NCBI GenBank assembly: GCA_004963905.1
Contig: SUGL01000024.1
Coordinates: 33,501-97,500, forward strand
DNA from: Mesorhizobium sp.
GTDB taxonomy: Bacteria > Pseudomonadota > Alphaproteobacteria > Rhizobiales > Rhizobiaceae
Direction of reading: 5' to 3'
DNA: 64,000 nt
Shown here: piece after piece, positions 25,141 through 31,980 of the stretch
How the letters are laid out: every line of letters starts with the position of its first letter
Position numbering within the stretch: the stretch's first letter is position 1
The notes under the pieces: generated by a model
Told to the model about the DNA's origin: nothing
Database searches by the model: none
Seen by the model: only the letters and a program-made list of their open reading frames with translations
Translations under genes and position numbers: made by a program

Positions 25141-25611
25141 CTACCGCCGCCAGAAGTCACGGTGGGCAGCGAGAAGCTGGTCCTCGATTTCGGGGAAGGG
25201 GCCGTGAACCTCGATCTTCTTCTGCCCGGAGCCGAGCACAACGCGCGAGGACAGGCTCATCGTCGGGTTTTCGGGATGGTCCCCGGTCAGCGCGAGAAGC
25301 TTGCTCTCCTCGAAACCGTAGACCAGCCGGCCGATATTCGCCCAGTAGAGCGTTCCGGTGCACATCGCGCACGGCTCGCCCGTCGAGACCAGCGTGCAGG
25401 TCCAGAGAAACGCCGGCGAATAGGCCGCCGCCGCGCGCCGCGCAAGTTCGGTTTCGGCGTGATGCACGGTGTCGATATTGCCTTGGCGCATGAGGATCGC
25501 GTCGTCGGGGCCGACCAGCACCGCGCCGAACGGATGATGGCCATGCACGACCACGTCGCGGGCAACGGCATCTGCCGCGAGTAGGTGGGCGATCATCCGG
25601 TCGCGCGTCAT
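25141..25611 (-). CDS. Nucleoside deaminase family protein
   Basis: A 156-residue zinc-dependent deaminase of the cytidine/guanine/tRNA-adenosine deaminase superfamily. Zinc ligands are in HAETE (with the catalytic glutamate, about residues 52-56) and PCAMC (about 82-86). Length and the motif ALTGDHPENP toward the C-terminus suggest a guanine-deaminase-like or related free-nucleobase enzyme rather than TadA, but the substrate cannot be settled. The start ATG 25611 was chosen; 35 extra residues of open frame upstream look non-conserved. Confidence 0.8.
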   Translation of the reverse strand: MTRDRMIAHLLAADAVARDVVVHGHHPFGAVLVGPDDAILMRQGNIDTVHHAETELARRAAAAYSPAFLWTCTLVSTGEPCAMCTGTLYWANIGRLVYGFEESKLLALTGDHPENPTMSLSSRVVLGSGQKKIEVHGPFPEIEDQLLAAHRDFWRR

Positions 25612-25927
25612 ATCGCGCAGATTAAGGCACGTGAGGCGGCGCGGGAAGGGGCGGGAAGTTGTCTCGACGCGAAATTCCTCGCGGCCATCGGCCAGGGTCA
25701 CGCGGTGCCTGACCATCCTCGACCAGCCGCGCCATCGACGCCGACAGCGCTGCTGCAGTTCCCAGGCGGTAGTAGGTTGGAGCTACTGCGAATTCGGTAT
25801 CCCGTGCCTCTGGGTCGGACCTGCAAAGCGGGATAGAATGCCTGGCGATATGCGTCTCCGAACTGCGGAAATGCGTCGAAGCAATGGAATTCTGAGCCCT
25901 TCTTGTCCGGACGGTTGAGACGCAACC
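25612..25927. other. Intergenic stretch without recognisable gene
   Basis: Several overlapping frames are open on both strands here, but none has a recognisable domain, a good ribosome-binding site or consistent codon use. It may be the remnant of a gene or simply the promoter region between the divergent deaminase and the 93-residue hypothetical gene. Confidence 0.4.
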
Positions 25928-26209
25928 ATGGCAAAAAGAAAATCGCGTGCCAGGCCCAACGGCGATCTCGTAAAGCTGATGGCGACCAGGCCGCGAGCGG
26001 TTGCCCTTGCAGCGCTGCATGTGAGTGAGTCCGTGCTGCTCGAGCTCGAAGCATCCGAACTCTTGTCAGCCGCGGAGATTAGAGGGTTGCTCAGGGACGC
26101 GTCGACGACGTTGCGCAATGCCGCCGATGAAGTGGACAACCGAAGCTGTCTCGTTGCCAGCAAAATAGTCGAGTCGATGCGGGAAAACTTCAAGAGGAAC
26201 AAAAGCTGA
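25928..26209 (+). CDS. Small hypothetical protein
   Basis: A 93-residue, largely helical and soluble protein (MAKRKSRARPNGDLVKLMAT at the N-terminus) with no domain I recognise. Its codon use is a little less GC-biased than neighbouring genes. The basic start and heptad-like leucines (SVLLELEASELLSAAEIRGL) could support a coiled coil. It precedes the Crp/Fnr regulator by 161 bases on the same strand, but there is no evidence that they work together. Confidence 0.5.
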   Translation: MAKRKSRARPNGDLVKLMATRPRAVALAALHVSESVLLELEASELLSAAEIRGLLRDASTTLRNAADEVDNRSCLVASKIVESMRENFKRNKS

Positions 26210-26370
26210 CCGGTTTCGCCTCAAACGAAATTCAAATCCTGGTGTCGGCCATTCGGCGGGGCAGGTGCCATGTTCAACGAAAAAGAGGCGTTGTACTGAT
26301 CGCGTCGATTTGATGTACACTCAATCCGAGGGAGGAAGTTGGGGGAGGAAAATATTGGGCGGGGCAATAG

Positions 26371-27099
26371 ATGACATACTCTTCACATCCTTTTTTGCGG
26401 GCGAATGAGAATCGTCCAGTACACGCCGGATTCGACGACGACACTACGGCACTGATCAAGGCGCTTGGGTTCACGCCAAGGCGCTATGCGGCGGAGACGG
26501 TGATCGTCAGGCAGGGCGAGAACAAAGATCGGATGTTCGTCGTCGAGTCAGGCTGGGGCTGCATTGCTCATGAACTCGCCGGCGGGCAACGACAGATCCT
26601 GGATTTCGCCCTGAAGGGCGATATCGTGCTGCCTCAGTTCAACGGAGGCGGCGCTCTCGAGACGTTCGTGGCTCTAACCGACCTTTCGGTGCTGGTCGCT
26701 TCGACCAAGACATTCGCTCTTGCCGCCATGAAATCGCCTCCGCTCTTTTCCGTTATTCTCGAGGCACTCGTGCAAAACGGAGCGGTGATCGCCCAGCATC
26801 TCACCAATGTCGGACGGCGCAGCGCGCTGGGACGGTCGGCGCATCTGTTCCTCGAACTGATCGCGCGTCTGGAACGGGTCGGCGCGGTCAACCACGACAG
26901 CTTCGAATGTCCTCTCACCCAGTACGATCTCGCGGATGTCCTCGGCCTCACTCCGATCCATGTCAATCGGATGCTGCGGGAGTTGCGCGAGCGCAAGTTC
27001 CTCGAATTCCGGCATGGCCATGTTCGCATGCTCGATCGGGCGGGGCTGATAAAGTTTGCCGGGTTCGCGGGCGAATATGTCGAAAATTACGGCGCCTGA
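26371..27099 (+). CDS. Crp/Fnr-family transcriptional regulator
   Basis: A 242-residue regulator with an N-terminal cyclic-nucleotide-binding fold (about residues 25-145, including VIVRQGENKDRMFVVESGWG) and a C-terminal winged helix with CPLTQYDLADVLGLTPIHVN and RMLRELRER (about 180-212). The cysteines that hold the Fe-S cluster in FNR are absent, so it is not an oxygen-sensing FNR of that kind. The effector is unknown. The ATG at 26371 follows GGGGGAGGAAAATA by a somewhat long spacer. Confidence 0.85.
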   Translation: MTYSSHPFLRANENRPVHAGFDDDTTALIKALGFTPRRYAAETVIVRQGENKDRMFVVESGWGCIAHELAGGQRQILDFALKGDIVLPQFNGGGALETFVALTDLSVLVASTKTFALAAMKSPPLFSVILEALVQNGAVIAQHLTNVGRRSALGRSAHLFLELIARLERVGAVNHDSFECPLTQYDLADVLGLTPIHVNRMLRELRERKFLEFRHGHVRMLDRAGLIKFAGFAGEYVENYGA

Positions 27100-27148
27100 A
27101 GGGCGCTCCAAGCCTGCCGTCAACGTGGGCCTCGGCTGGAGCGCGCGC

Positions 27149-28381
27149 CTACCGCATATTCCCCGTGTGACCCTGCGAATATCGGCCGGGCTGCGGCCAC
27201 ACCGTAAGCCCATGCGGCTCGACGCCGACGCGGATCTTGGTCACCGCGCCTGACGTCGTGTCGATCATATAGACCTCGCTGTCGAATCGGCCGGACAGCC
27301 AGAGCTGCTTGCCGTCGGCGCTGACATTGCCCATGTCGGGGCTGCCGCCGTCCGGGATCGGCCACTGCGCGACGACCTGGCGCGTGGCGAAGTCGATCAC
27401 CGTCACGCTGCCCGGCCCGTTGGCGCGGCCCTGCTCCATCTTGTGCGAGCCGCGGTTCGAGACGTAGAGCCGCTTGCCGTCGCGGCTGACGACAAAGCCG
27501 TGCGCGCCTATGCCCGTCGCGATGAAGCCGATTTCCTTGAAACTGTCGCCATCGATGAGGAACACGCCGTCATTCATCATGTCGGCGACGTAGAAGATCT
27601 TGCCGTCGGGCGACAGCCTGATGTCCTGCGGCATGCCCATCTTCGACAGATCGAGATGGCCGAGCACCTTCCGGTTCTTCAGGTCGATCTTGGCCAGCCC
27701 GCCATCGCCATATTCGCAGGTGAAGATCGCGTAGGAATTGTCGGCCGAGAAATCGGCGTGGTTGATGCCGGGGCAGGTCGGGGTCGGGATGATCGATTTC
27801 AACGCCATGGTCTGCGGGTCGCGCAGGTCGAGCTGCTTCAGGGCCTCGTCGACGATGATGGCGGCGCTGCCGTCGGGCATGAAGTACATGTTGTAGGGGT
27901 CGTCGACCGGCACCTGCTTGCCGGGCTTGGCGGTCGTCGGATCGATCGGCGTCAGGCTGCCGTTCCTGCCGGTGCCGTTGTTTGCCACCCAGAGCGTCTT
28001 CAGGTCCCAGGACGGAACGACGTGCTGCGGCTTGCTGCCGACCGGAAACCTGTCGACCTCCTTCAGCGTCACCGGGTCGACGACGGAAACGCTGTTCGAG
28101 GAGCGGTTGGGCACGTAGACGCGCGACAACGCACCCGCCGTGGCCGGGCTCATATGGCCGGCGGTGGTGTGGACGTAGATGTCGACGAGCGAAGGCGGAG
28201 GCTCGCTGCAATCCTCGGGGCAAGTATCGGCCAAGGCCCGGGCCGGAAGCATGGCGAGCAGGGCGAGCGGCGTACAGAGGCGGGCGAAGCGCAGGAAGGT
28301 TTCGATCATCGGGAAATGCATTGTGGTGGAGGTTGGCCGGACCCGGCCGCCGGATGCCATAGCCGGTGTGCAGCCTTTCAT
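27149..28381 (-). CDS. Secreted beta-propeller protein, YncE / cytochrome d1-like fold
   Basis: A protein of about 385-410 residues predicted to be exported and to fold as a seven-bladed beta-propeller. Repeated motifs of the YVTN/NHL kind are visible: RVYVPNRSSNSVSVVDP, TLWVANNGTG, KIFYVADMMNDGVFLID, KRLYVSNRGS and KQLWLSGRFDSEVYMID. No heme-binding CxxCH is present, so it is not nitrite reductase. The frame begins at ATG 28381 directly after the stop codon of the upstream acetyltransferase gene (AAAAGGCG site, coupled); ATG 28321 or 28309 would give a shorter signal peptide and is equally possible. Role unknown. Confidence 0.75.
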   Translation of the reverse strand: MKGCTPAMASGGRVRPTSTTMHFPMIETFLRFARLCTPLALLAMLPARALADTCPEDCSEPPPSLVDIYVHTTAGHMSPATAGALSRVYVPNRSSNSVSVVDPVTLKEVDRFPVGSKPQHVVPSWDLKTLWVANNGTGRNGSLTPIDPTTAKPGKQVPVDDPYNMYFMPDGSAAIIVDEALKQLDLRDPQTMALKSIIPTPTCPGINHADFSADNSYAIFTCEYGDGGLAKIDLKNRKVLGHLDLSKMGMPQDIRLSPDGKIFYVADMMNDGVFLIDGDSFKEIGFIATGIGAHGFVVSRDGKRLYVSNRGSHKMEQGRANGPGSVTVIDFATRQVVAQWPIPDGGSPDMGNVSADGKQLWLSGRFDSEVYMIDTTSGAVTKIRVGVEPHGLTVWPQPGRYSQGHTGNMR

Positions 28382-29662
28382 CTAGCGCCTTTTCAACAGG
28401 CTCCGCATGCGGTTGCGCAGGATGCGCGCCATGTTGCGGGTCTCGCGGTAGAGGTGGAGCTGCGAGGCCGCCTGGCGGGCCAGCCGGTCGGCGTCGGGCG
28501 TCAGGCCGACCACCAGCGTGCCCATCGGCTTGCGCTCCGTCCACAGCCGGCTCATCACCGGATGGTCGGGCACCGCGCAGGAATCGGTCATGACGATGTT
28601 GGGGTCGTCGAGGTGCTGCTTCGTCACCTCGATCATCAGAAGCGTGCCCGGCGAATAGGCGGAGAGCGCCTCGTCATAGGCCGTCTTCCAAGTATAGGCG
28701 ACACCGGCCTCGACGAACACCACGAGGCAGGCGATGGTGCGGCCGTCGAGCGTCAGCGAATGGATGCGGCACATGTCGTGCTCGGCGAGCCGGTGCACGG
28801 CCTCGCGGGCGAAGGCGGCGCGGTAGCGGTCGATCGCCATGGCCGTGCGCTCGCGGCCCTTCCAGCCGGCGGCCTCCAGCGTCAGGAAGCCCTCGATGGC
28901 GTGGCGGATCTCGTCCTGTCCGCGCGCCACGACATGCTCGAGCTTGCCGAGGTCGGCGAGGCGCCGCTTCAGGCGGCGGAATTCGCGATGGTGATGCGAG
29001 CGCAGCGAGGCCTTGAGATAGCCGTCGCCGTCGGCGTCGCTTTCCAGCACCGGGCGCTCGACCCTGCCGGTGGTGACCAGGGTCAGGCCGCGGCTGTCGG
29101 CAAAGGAGGTGAGCAGGCTCGTCACGGGACCGTCCAGCCGCATGTCGGGCAGCACGAACACCTTCGGCAGTTTGAGATGCGGCCTCCCCAGCATCGAGAA
29201 GAAATCCTCGATGACGCCGACCGGATCGTCGCGGTCGACCAGCGGCGTGCCGAGCGGACCGAACGGGCTCGACCATGTGCGCATGACCGGTACGCCGAGC
29301 GGGATCGCCGGCCGCTCGACCGAGAACGGCACCAGAAGCCGCAGCCGGTTGCGGAACTCGTCGCCGTCGCGGATCACGGCCAGCCGCACCTCGCGGTCCT
29401 CGAGCCTCGGCATGGCGGGGGCCAGGAAGCGCGGGTTGAAGAACACGTTGGGCTCGATCGTGCGGGCGCTGAGATAATCGAGCTCCTCGACGAGGTCGAA
29501 GCCCGCGGATGCCGGATAGATCGCGAGCTTGCGCTCCGGCCGGTTGTTGGCGAAGAGCTCGATATGGGCGGGATCGGCCTCCCTGGCGAGGCCCGCAAGG
29601 CCCGACACCATGGCGCCGGCCGGGCCGCCGCTGGTCTCCTCAAGCAACGGAACGGCGGCCAT
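28382..29662 (-). CDS. GNAT-type acyltransferase of the CelD/FemAB-like (BioF2-like) family
   Basis: A 426-residue protein with the acetyltransferase domain of the CelD/BcsL type in its C-terminal half (about residues 185-380, with HHHREFRRLKRRL, FLTLEAAGWKGRE and LMIEVTKQHLDD). Members modify polysaccharide or lipid-linked sugars. The ATG overlaps the stop of the flippase gene by four bases (29659-29664 region), so the two are co-translated, and the propeller gene follows with no gap. The cluster therefore looks like a surface-polysaccharide module. Confidence 0.75.
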   Translation of the reverse strand: MAAVPLLEETSGGPAGAMVSGLAGLAREADPAHIELFANNRPERKLAIYPASAGFDLVEELDYLSARTIEPNVFFNPRFLAPAMPRLEDREVRLAVIRDGDEFRNRLRLLVPFSVERPAIPLGVPVMRTWSSPFGPLGTPLVDRDDPVGVIEDFFSMLGRPHLKLPKVFVLPDMRLDGPVTSLLTSFADSRGLTLVTTGRVERPVLESDADGDGYLKASLRSHHHREFRRLKRRLADLGKLEHVVARGQDEIRHAIEGFLTLEAAGWKGRERTAMAIDRYRAAFAREAVHRLAEHDMCRIHSLTLDGRTIACLVVFVEAGVAYTWKTAYDEALSAYSPGTLLMIEVTKQHLDDPNIVMTDSCAVPDHPVMSRLWTERKPMGTLVVGLTPDADRLARQAASQLHLYRETRNMARILRNRMRSLLKRR

Positions 29663-31065
29663 CAGGCGATTTCCTTATTTGCAAGCACGAAAATCGCCAT
29701 GACGATGCCGAGCTTGCGCCAGACGGTGAAGGACAGCGCGCCTGCCTCGAAGATCATGGCGAGGCTGGTGGCGATCGCGGCGCCCCAGAGGCCGAAGAGC
29801 GGGATCAGGATCACGTTGAGACCGATGTTCAACGCAAGCGTCATGGCGTAGACGGCGGCGCAGATATTCTGGTTGCCGCTCATGGTGAGCAGGCTTTCGC
29901 AAGGGCCGACGGCGCCGCGCGCGACGACCCCGAAGACGAGCAGAAAGAGCAGCGGATAGCCGGCGGTGAATTCCGGGCCGAACAGCACCAGCATCGGTTC
30001 GCCGAGCGCGAGCACCAGCAGCGCCATCGCCAGCGACGGCCAGAAGGTCCAGGAGACGGTCTCGCGGGCGAAGGCGGCGAGCCTTTCCGGCTCGCCATGG
30101 GTGAACTGCGCATAACGCTGGGCAACGCCCGCCTTGACCGCGAAATAGACGAAGTGCACCAGCGCCAGCGTCTTCACCGTGGCGAAATAGACGGCGACGT
30201 CGTTGGGGTCGAGATAGGCGCCGACCATCAGCACGTCGGCATTGGTGAGCAGGAAGAAGAAACTCTCGACCAGGAAGATCGGCAGCGAGACGAGGAACCA
30301 CCGGCCGAAATGCACGGTCATCGGACCGGCCGGGATCTTCTTGTCCATGCGGGAGGTCACACCCATCAGCTGGCCGAGCGTTGTGACATAGGTAGCGGCA
30401 ATCGAGGCGAAGATGGCGGTCTTGGCATCGGGGGCGTAGTTCAGGGCGAGCATTGCCGCCATGAACGCCAGGATCAGCACCGGCCGCACCAGATAGGTCG
30501 GCGACAGCGCGAACAGCGCCCATGAATTCGCCCGCGCCAGCCCCTGCAGGAGATCGCCCATCGCGATCATCGGCAGGCAGATGACGCCGAGGATGAAGGG
30601 GATGACGTAGTAGCTCTCTATCCAGGGCGAGGCGAGCCAGACGCCGAGCGCCCCGAGGCCGGCGATCACCGTCGAGGCGACAAGCACGAACAGCCGGCTC
30701 GCCAGGACGATGCCGCGCAGTTCGGCGAGCATGCCGCGCTCGCGATACTCGGGAACGAAGCGGATGACCGAGGTGTGGAAGCCAAGGCAGGCAAGGTTGC
30801 CGACGATGACCATCGTCACCCAGACCAGCACGAAGATGCCGTATTCGAACGAGCCCATCCAGCGCGCCATCAGCACCTGGCTGACGAAGGCAATGACGGC
30901 GCTGATGATGCGGATGGAAAAGGCGATCAGCGACATGCGGCCGGCTTCGCCGCGTTCGTCGGCGGTGAACAGCACGGCATCGATGCGGCCAAGCAGCGGG
31001 CGCATGCGCAGCGCCCAGCGCTGCGGCAGGAACCGCCCGGCAGTCGTAGCCGCGGAAAAGCGCAC
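29662..31065 (-). CDS. Polysaccharide flippase (Wzx/MATE-like oligosaccharide exporter)
   Basis: A 467-residue membrane protein with 12-14 predicted membrane segments, matching the polysaccharide transport (PST)/RfbX family that flips lipid-linked oligosaccharides across the inner membrane. Typical stretches are SLIAFSIRIISAVIAFVSQV at the first segment and AAIATSLAMIFEAGALSFTV at the last. The start is GTG 31065, behind AAAAGGGAGAG; an open frame reaches ATG 31122 but has no ribosome-binding site. It is the first gene of the flippase / acyltransferase / propeller unit. Confidence 0.8.
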   Translation of the reverse strand: MRFSAATTAGRFLPQRWALRMRPLLGRIDAVLFTADERGEAGRMSLIAFSIRIISAVIAFVSQVLMARWMGSFEYGIFVLVWVTMVIVGNLACLGFHTSVIRFVPEYRERGMLAELRGIVLASRLFVLVASTVIAGLGALGVWLASPWIESYYVIPFILGVICLPMIAMGDLLQGLARANSWALFALSPTYLVRPVLILAFMAAMLALNYAPDAKTAIFASIAATYVTTLGQLMGVTSRMDKKIPAGPMTVHFGRWFLVSLPIFLVESFFFLLTNADVLMVGAYLDPNDVAVYFATVKTLALVHFVYFAVKAGVAQRYAQFTHGEPERLAAFARETVSWTFWPSLAMALLVLALGEPMLVLFGPEFTAGYPLLFLLVFGVVARGAVGPCESLLTMSGNQNICAAVYAMTLALNIGLNVILIPLFGLWGAAIATSLAMIFEAGALSFTVWRKLGIVMAIFVLANKEIA

Positions 31066-31147
31066 CCCGAATACTCTCCCTTTTCCGCCTCTTTCCAGCG
31101 GTCCGGTGTATTCGAAACACATTAAGAAACGGTTGGGTGGAGTGCTT

Positions 31148-31177
31148 CCTTCTCCCCGTCACTATACGGAGAGAAGG
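31148..31177. repeat. Partial copy of the 60-bp intergenic repeat (hairpin core)
   Basis: An imperfect palindrome CCTTCTCCCCGTCACTATAC followed by GGAGAGAAGG. It is the hairpin end of the unit seen twice at 23.3-23.5 kb. It lies between the DUF1127-like gene end and the flippase start. Confidence 0.65.
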
Positions 31178-31189
31178 AAGGGGCGCGCA

Positions 31190-31399
31190 TCAGCGGTGAT
31201 GCCACCAATATTCCCAGTATTCGCGCGGCATCTCGCGGTCATCGAGGCCGATATCGCGTCTCAGATAATCGTCCCGCGGCGGCAACCGGCGGCGCCGGTT
31301 TCGCATAGGCGAAAGCAGCGCCGCCACGGCCCGCCGCATGAAGCCGCGCCGTGGCGTGAGGATATCCGCGGGGGCGGATATTCCCTCGCTGTCCGGCAT
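31190..31399 (-). CDS. Small DUF1127-like protein
   Basis: A 69-residue basic protein ending in PPRDDYLRRDIGLDDREMPR followed by an aromatic tail. The segment YLRRDIGL resembles the core of DUF1127 (YjiS-like) proteins, some of which act as small RNA-binding regulators in rhizobia and Agrobacterium. The upstream open frame overlaps the DUF4242 gene and is not coding; ATG 31399 follows AAGGCGGACC. Assignment to the family is tentative because the C-terminus EYWEYWWHHR is unusual. Confidence 0.55.
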   Translation of the reverse strand: MPDSEGISAPADILTPRRGFMRRAVAALLSPMRNRRRRLPPRDDYLRRDIGLDDREMPREYWEYWWHHR

Positions 31400-31463
31400 G
31401 ACATCAGGTCCGCCTTCGGCAGGGACGATCCGAAGCGCATTGCTGCGTCCCTCTGCCGTTCGA

Positions 31464-31736
31464 TCAGCGATAAAAGTAGGGGTCGAGGACCCGCACCTCC
31501 GTGATCTTGTCGACGGGAAGCGAATTCTTCTGCGCCGTGCTGCGGATCGCCTCGGGCGAGGGCGCGTCATAGACGCAGAAGCTCTTCGACTTGTCGGGTG
31601 AAACGAAGGACTGCACCCAGGTCACGCCCTTTTCGGCGTTGCGGGCGATGACGCCGCCCATCGCGGTCGCGCCGGCATCATTCATCGGCACGTTGAGCCC
31701 TTCGGGAAATGTACGTTCAACCAGATAGCGAGGCAT
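31464..31736 (-). CDS. DUF4242 domain protein (SCO4226-like)
   Basis: A 90-residue protein that matches DUF4242 along its full length, with a ferredoxin-like alpha/beta sandwich expected. Landmarks are PRYLVERTFPEGL at the N-terminus, GVTWVQSFVSPDKSKSFCVY in the middle and PVDKITEVRVLDPYFYR at the end. The best studied member, Streptomyces SCO4226, binds nickel; whether this one does is not known. The gene is divergent from the large LuxR-type regulator, which is a likely controller. Confidence 0.85.
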   Translation of the reverse strand: MPRYLVERTFPEGLNVPMNDAGATAMGGVIARNAEKGVTWVQSFVSPDKSKSFCVYDAPSPEAIRSTAQKNSLPVDKITEVRVLDPYFYR

Positions 31737-31824
31737 GTTCGGTTTTCCTTTGGTGATTGAATCACGCTCGGTTCGAGCGCAGCCGGACTAAAACCACGCT
31801 CGCAAAATCCGCGCATCGGAACCT

Positions 31825-31860
31825 TTCCCCATATTGGGCGGGACGATTCCCCATGTTAGG
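31825..31860. promoter_or_regulatory. Two direct repeats, 22 bp apart, in the DUF4242/LuxR divergent promoter
   Basis: TTCCCCATATTGGG (31825-31838) and TTCCCCATGTTAGG (31847-31860) are near-identical and spaced 22 bases apart, two DNA turns, so a protein could bind both on the same face. The first is itself a palindrome (CCCATATTGGG). They lie about 90 bases upstream of the DUF4242 start and are good candidates for the LuxR regulator's operators. Confidence 0.55.
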
Positions 31861-31887
31861 AACGTTATTTGTGGAGAGAGGCACTTC

Positions 31888-31907
31888 AATGTGTGGAAGT
31901 TCACATT
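31888..31907. promoter_or_regulatory. CRP-like palindrome AATGTG-N8-CACATT
   Basis: AATGTG (31888-31893) and CACATT (31902-31907) are a perfect 6-bp inverted repeat with 8 bases between. Written as TGTGT-N6-TCACA it differs from the CRP consensus by one base. It lies 73 bases before the LuxR-type regulator start codon. Confidence 0.5.
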
Positions 31908-31980
31908 ATTGAGTGCCCATCCGGACTATCGAGGCGGCGTCCCGCCGCGGTGAAATCCTGACTTCGCGAAAGAAACAAAA

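Noticed and set aside
25612-25716. N-terminal extension of the nucleoside deaminase
   Set aside because: 35 codons without conserved features; the family N-terminus begins at the ATG at 25611.
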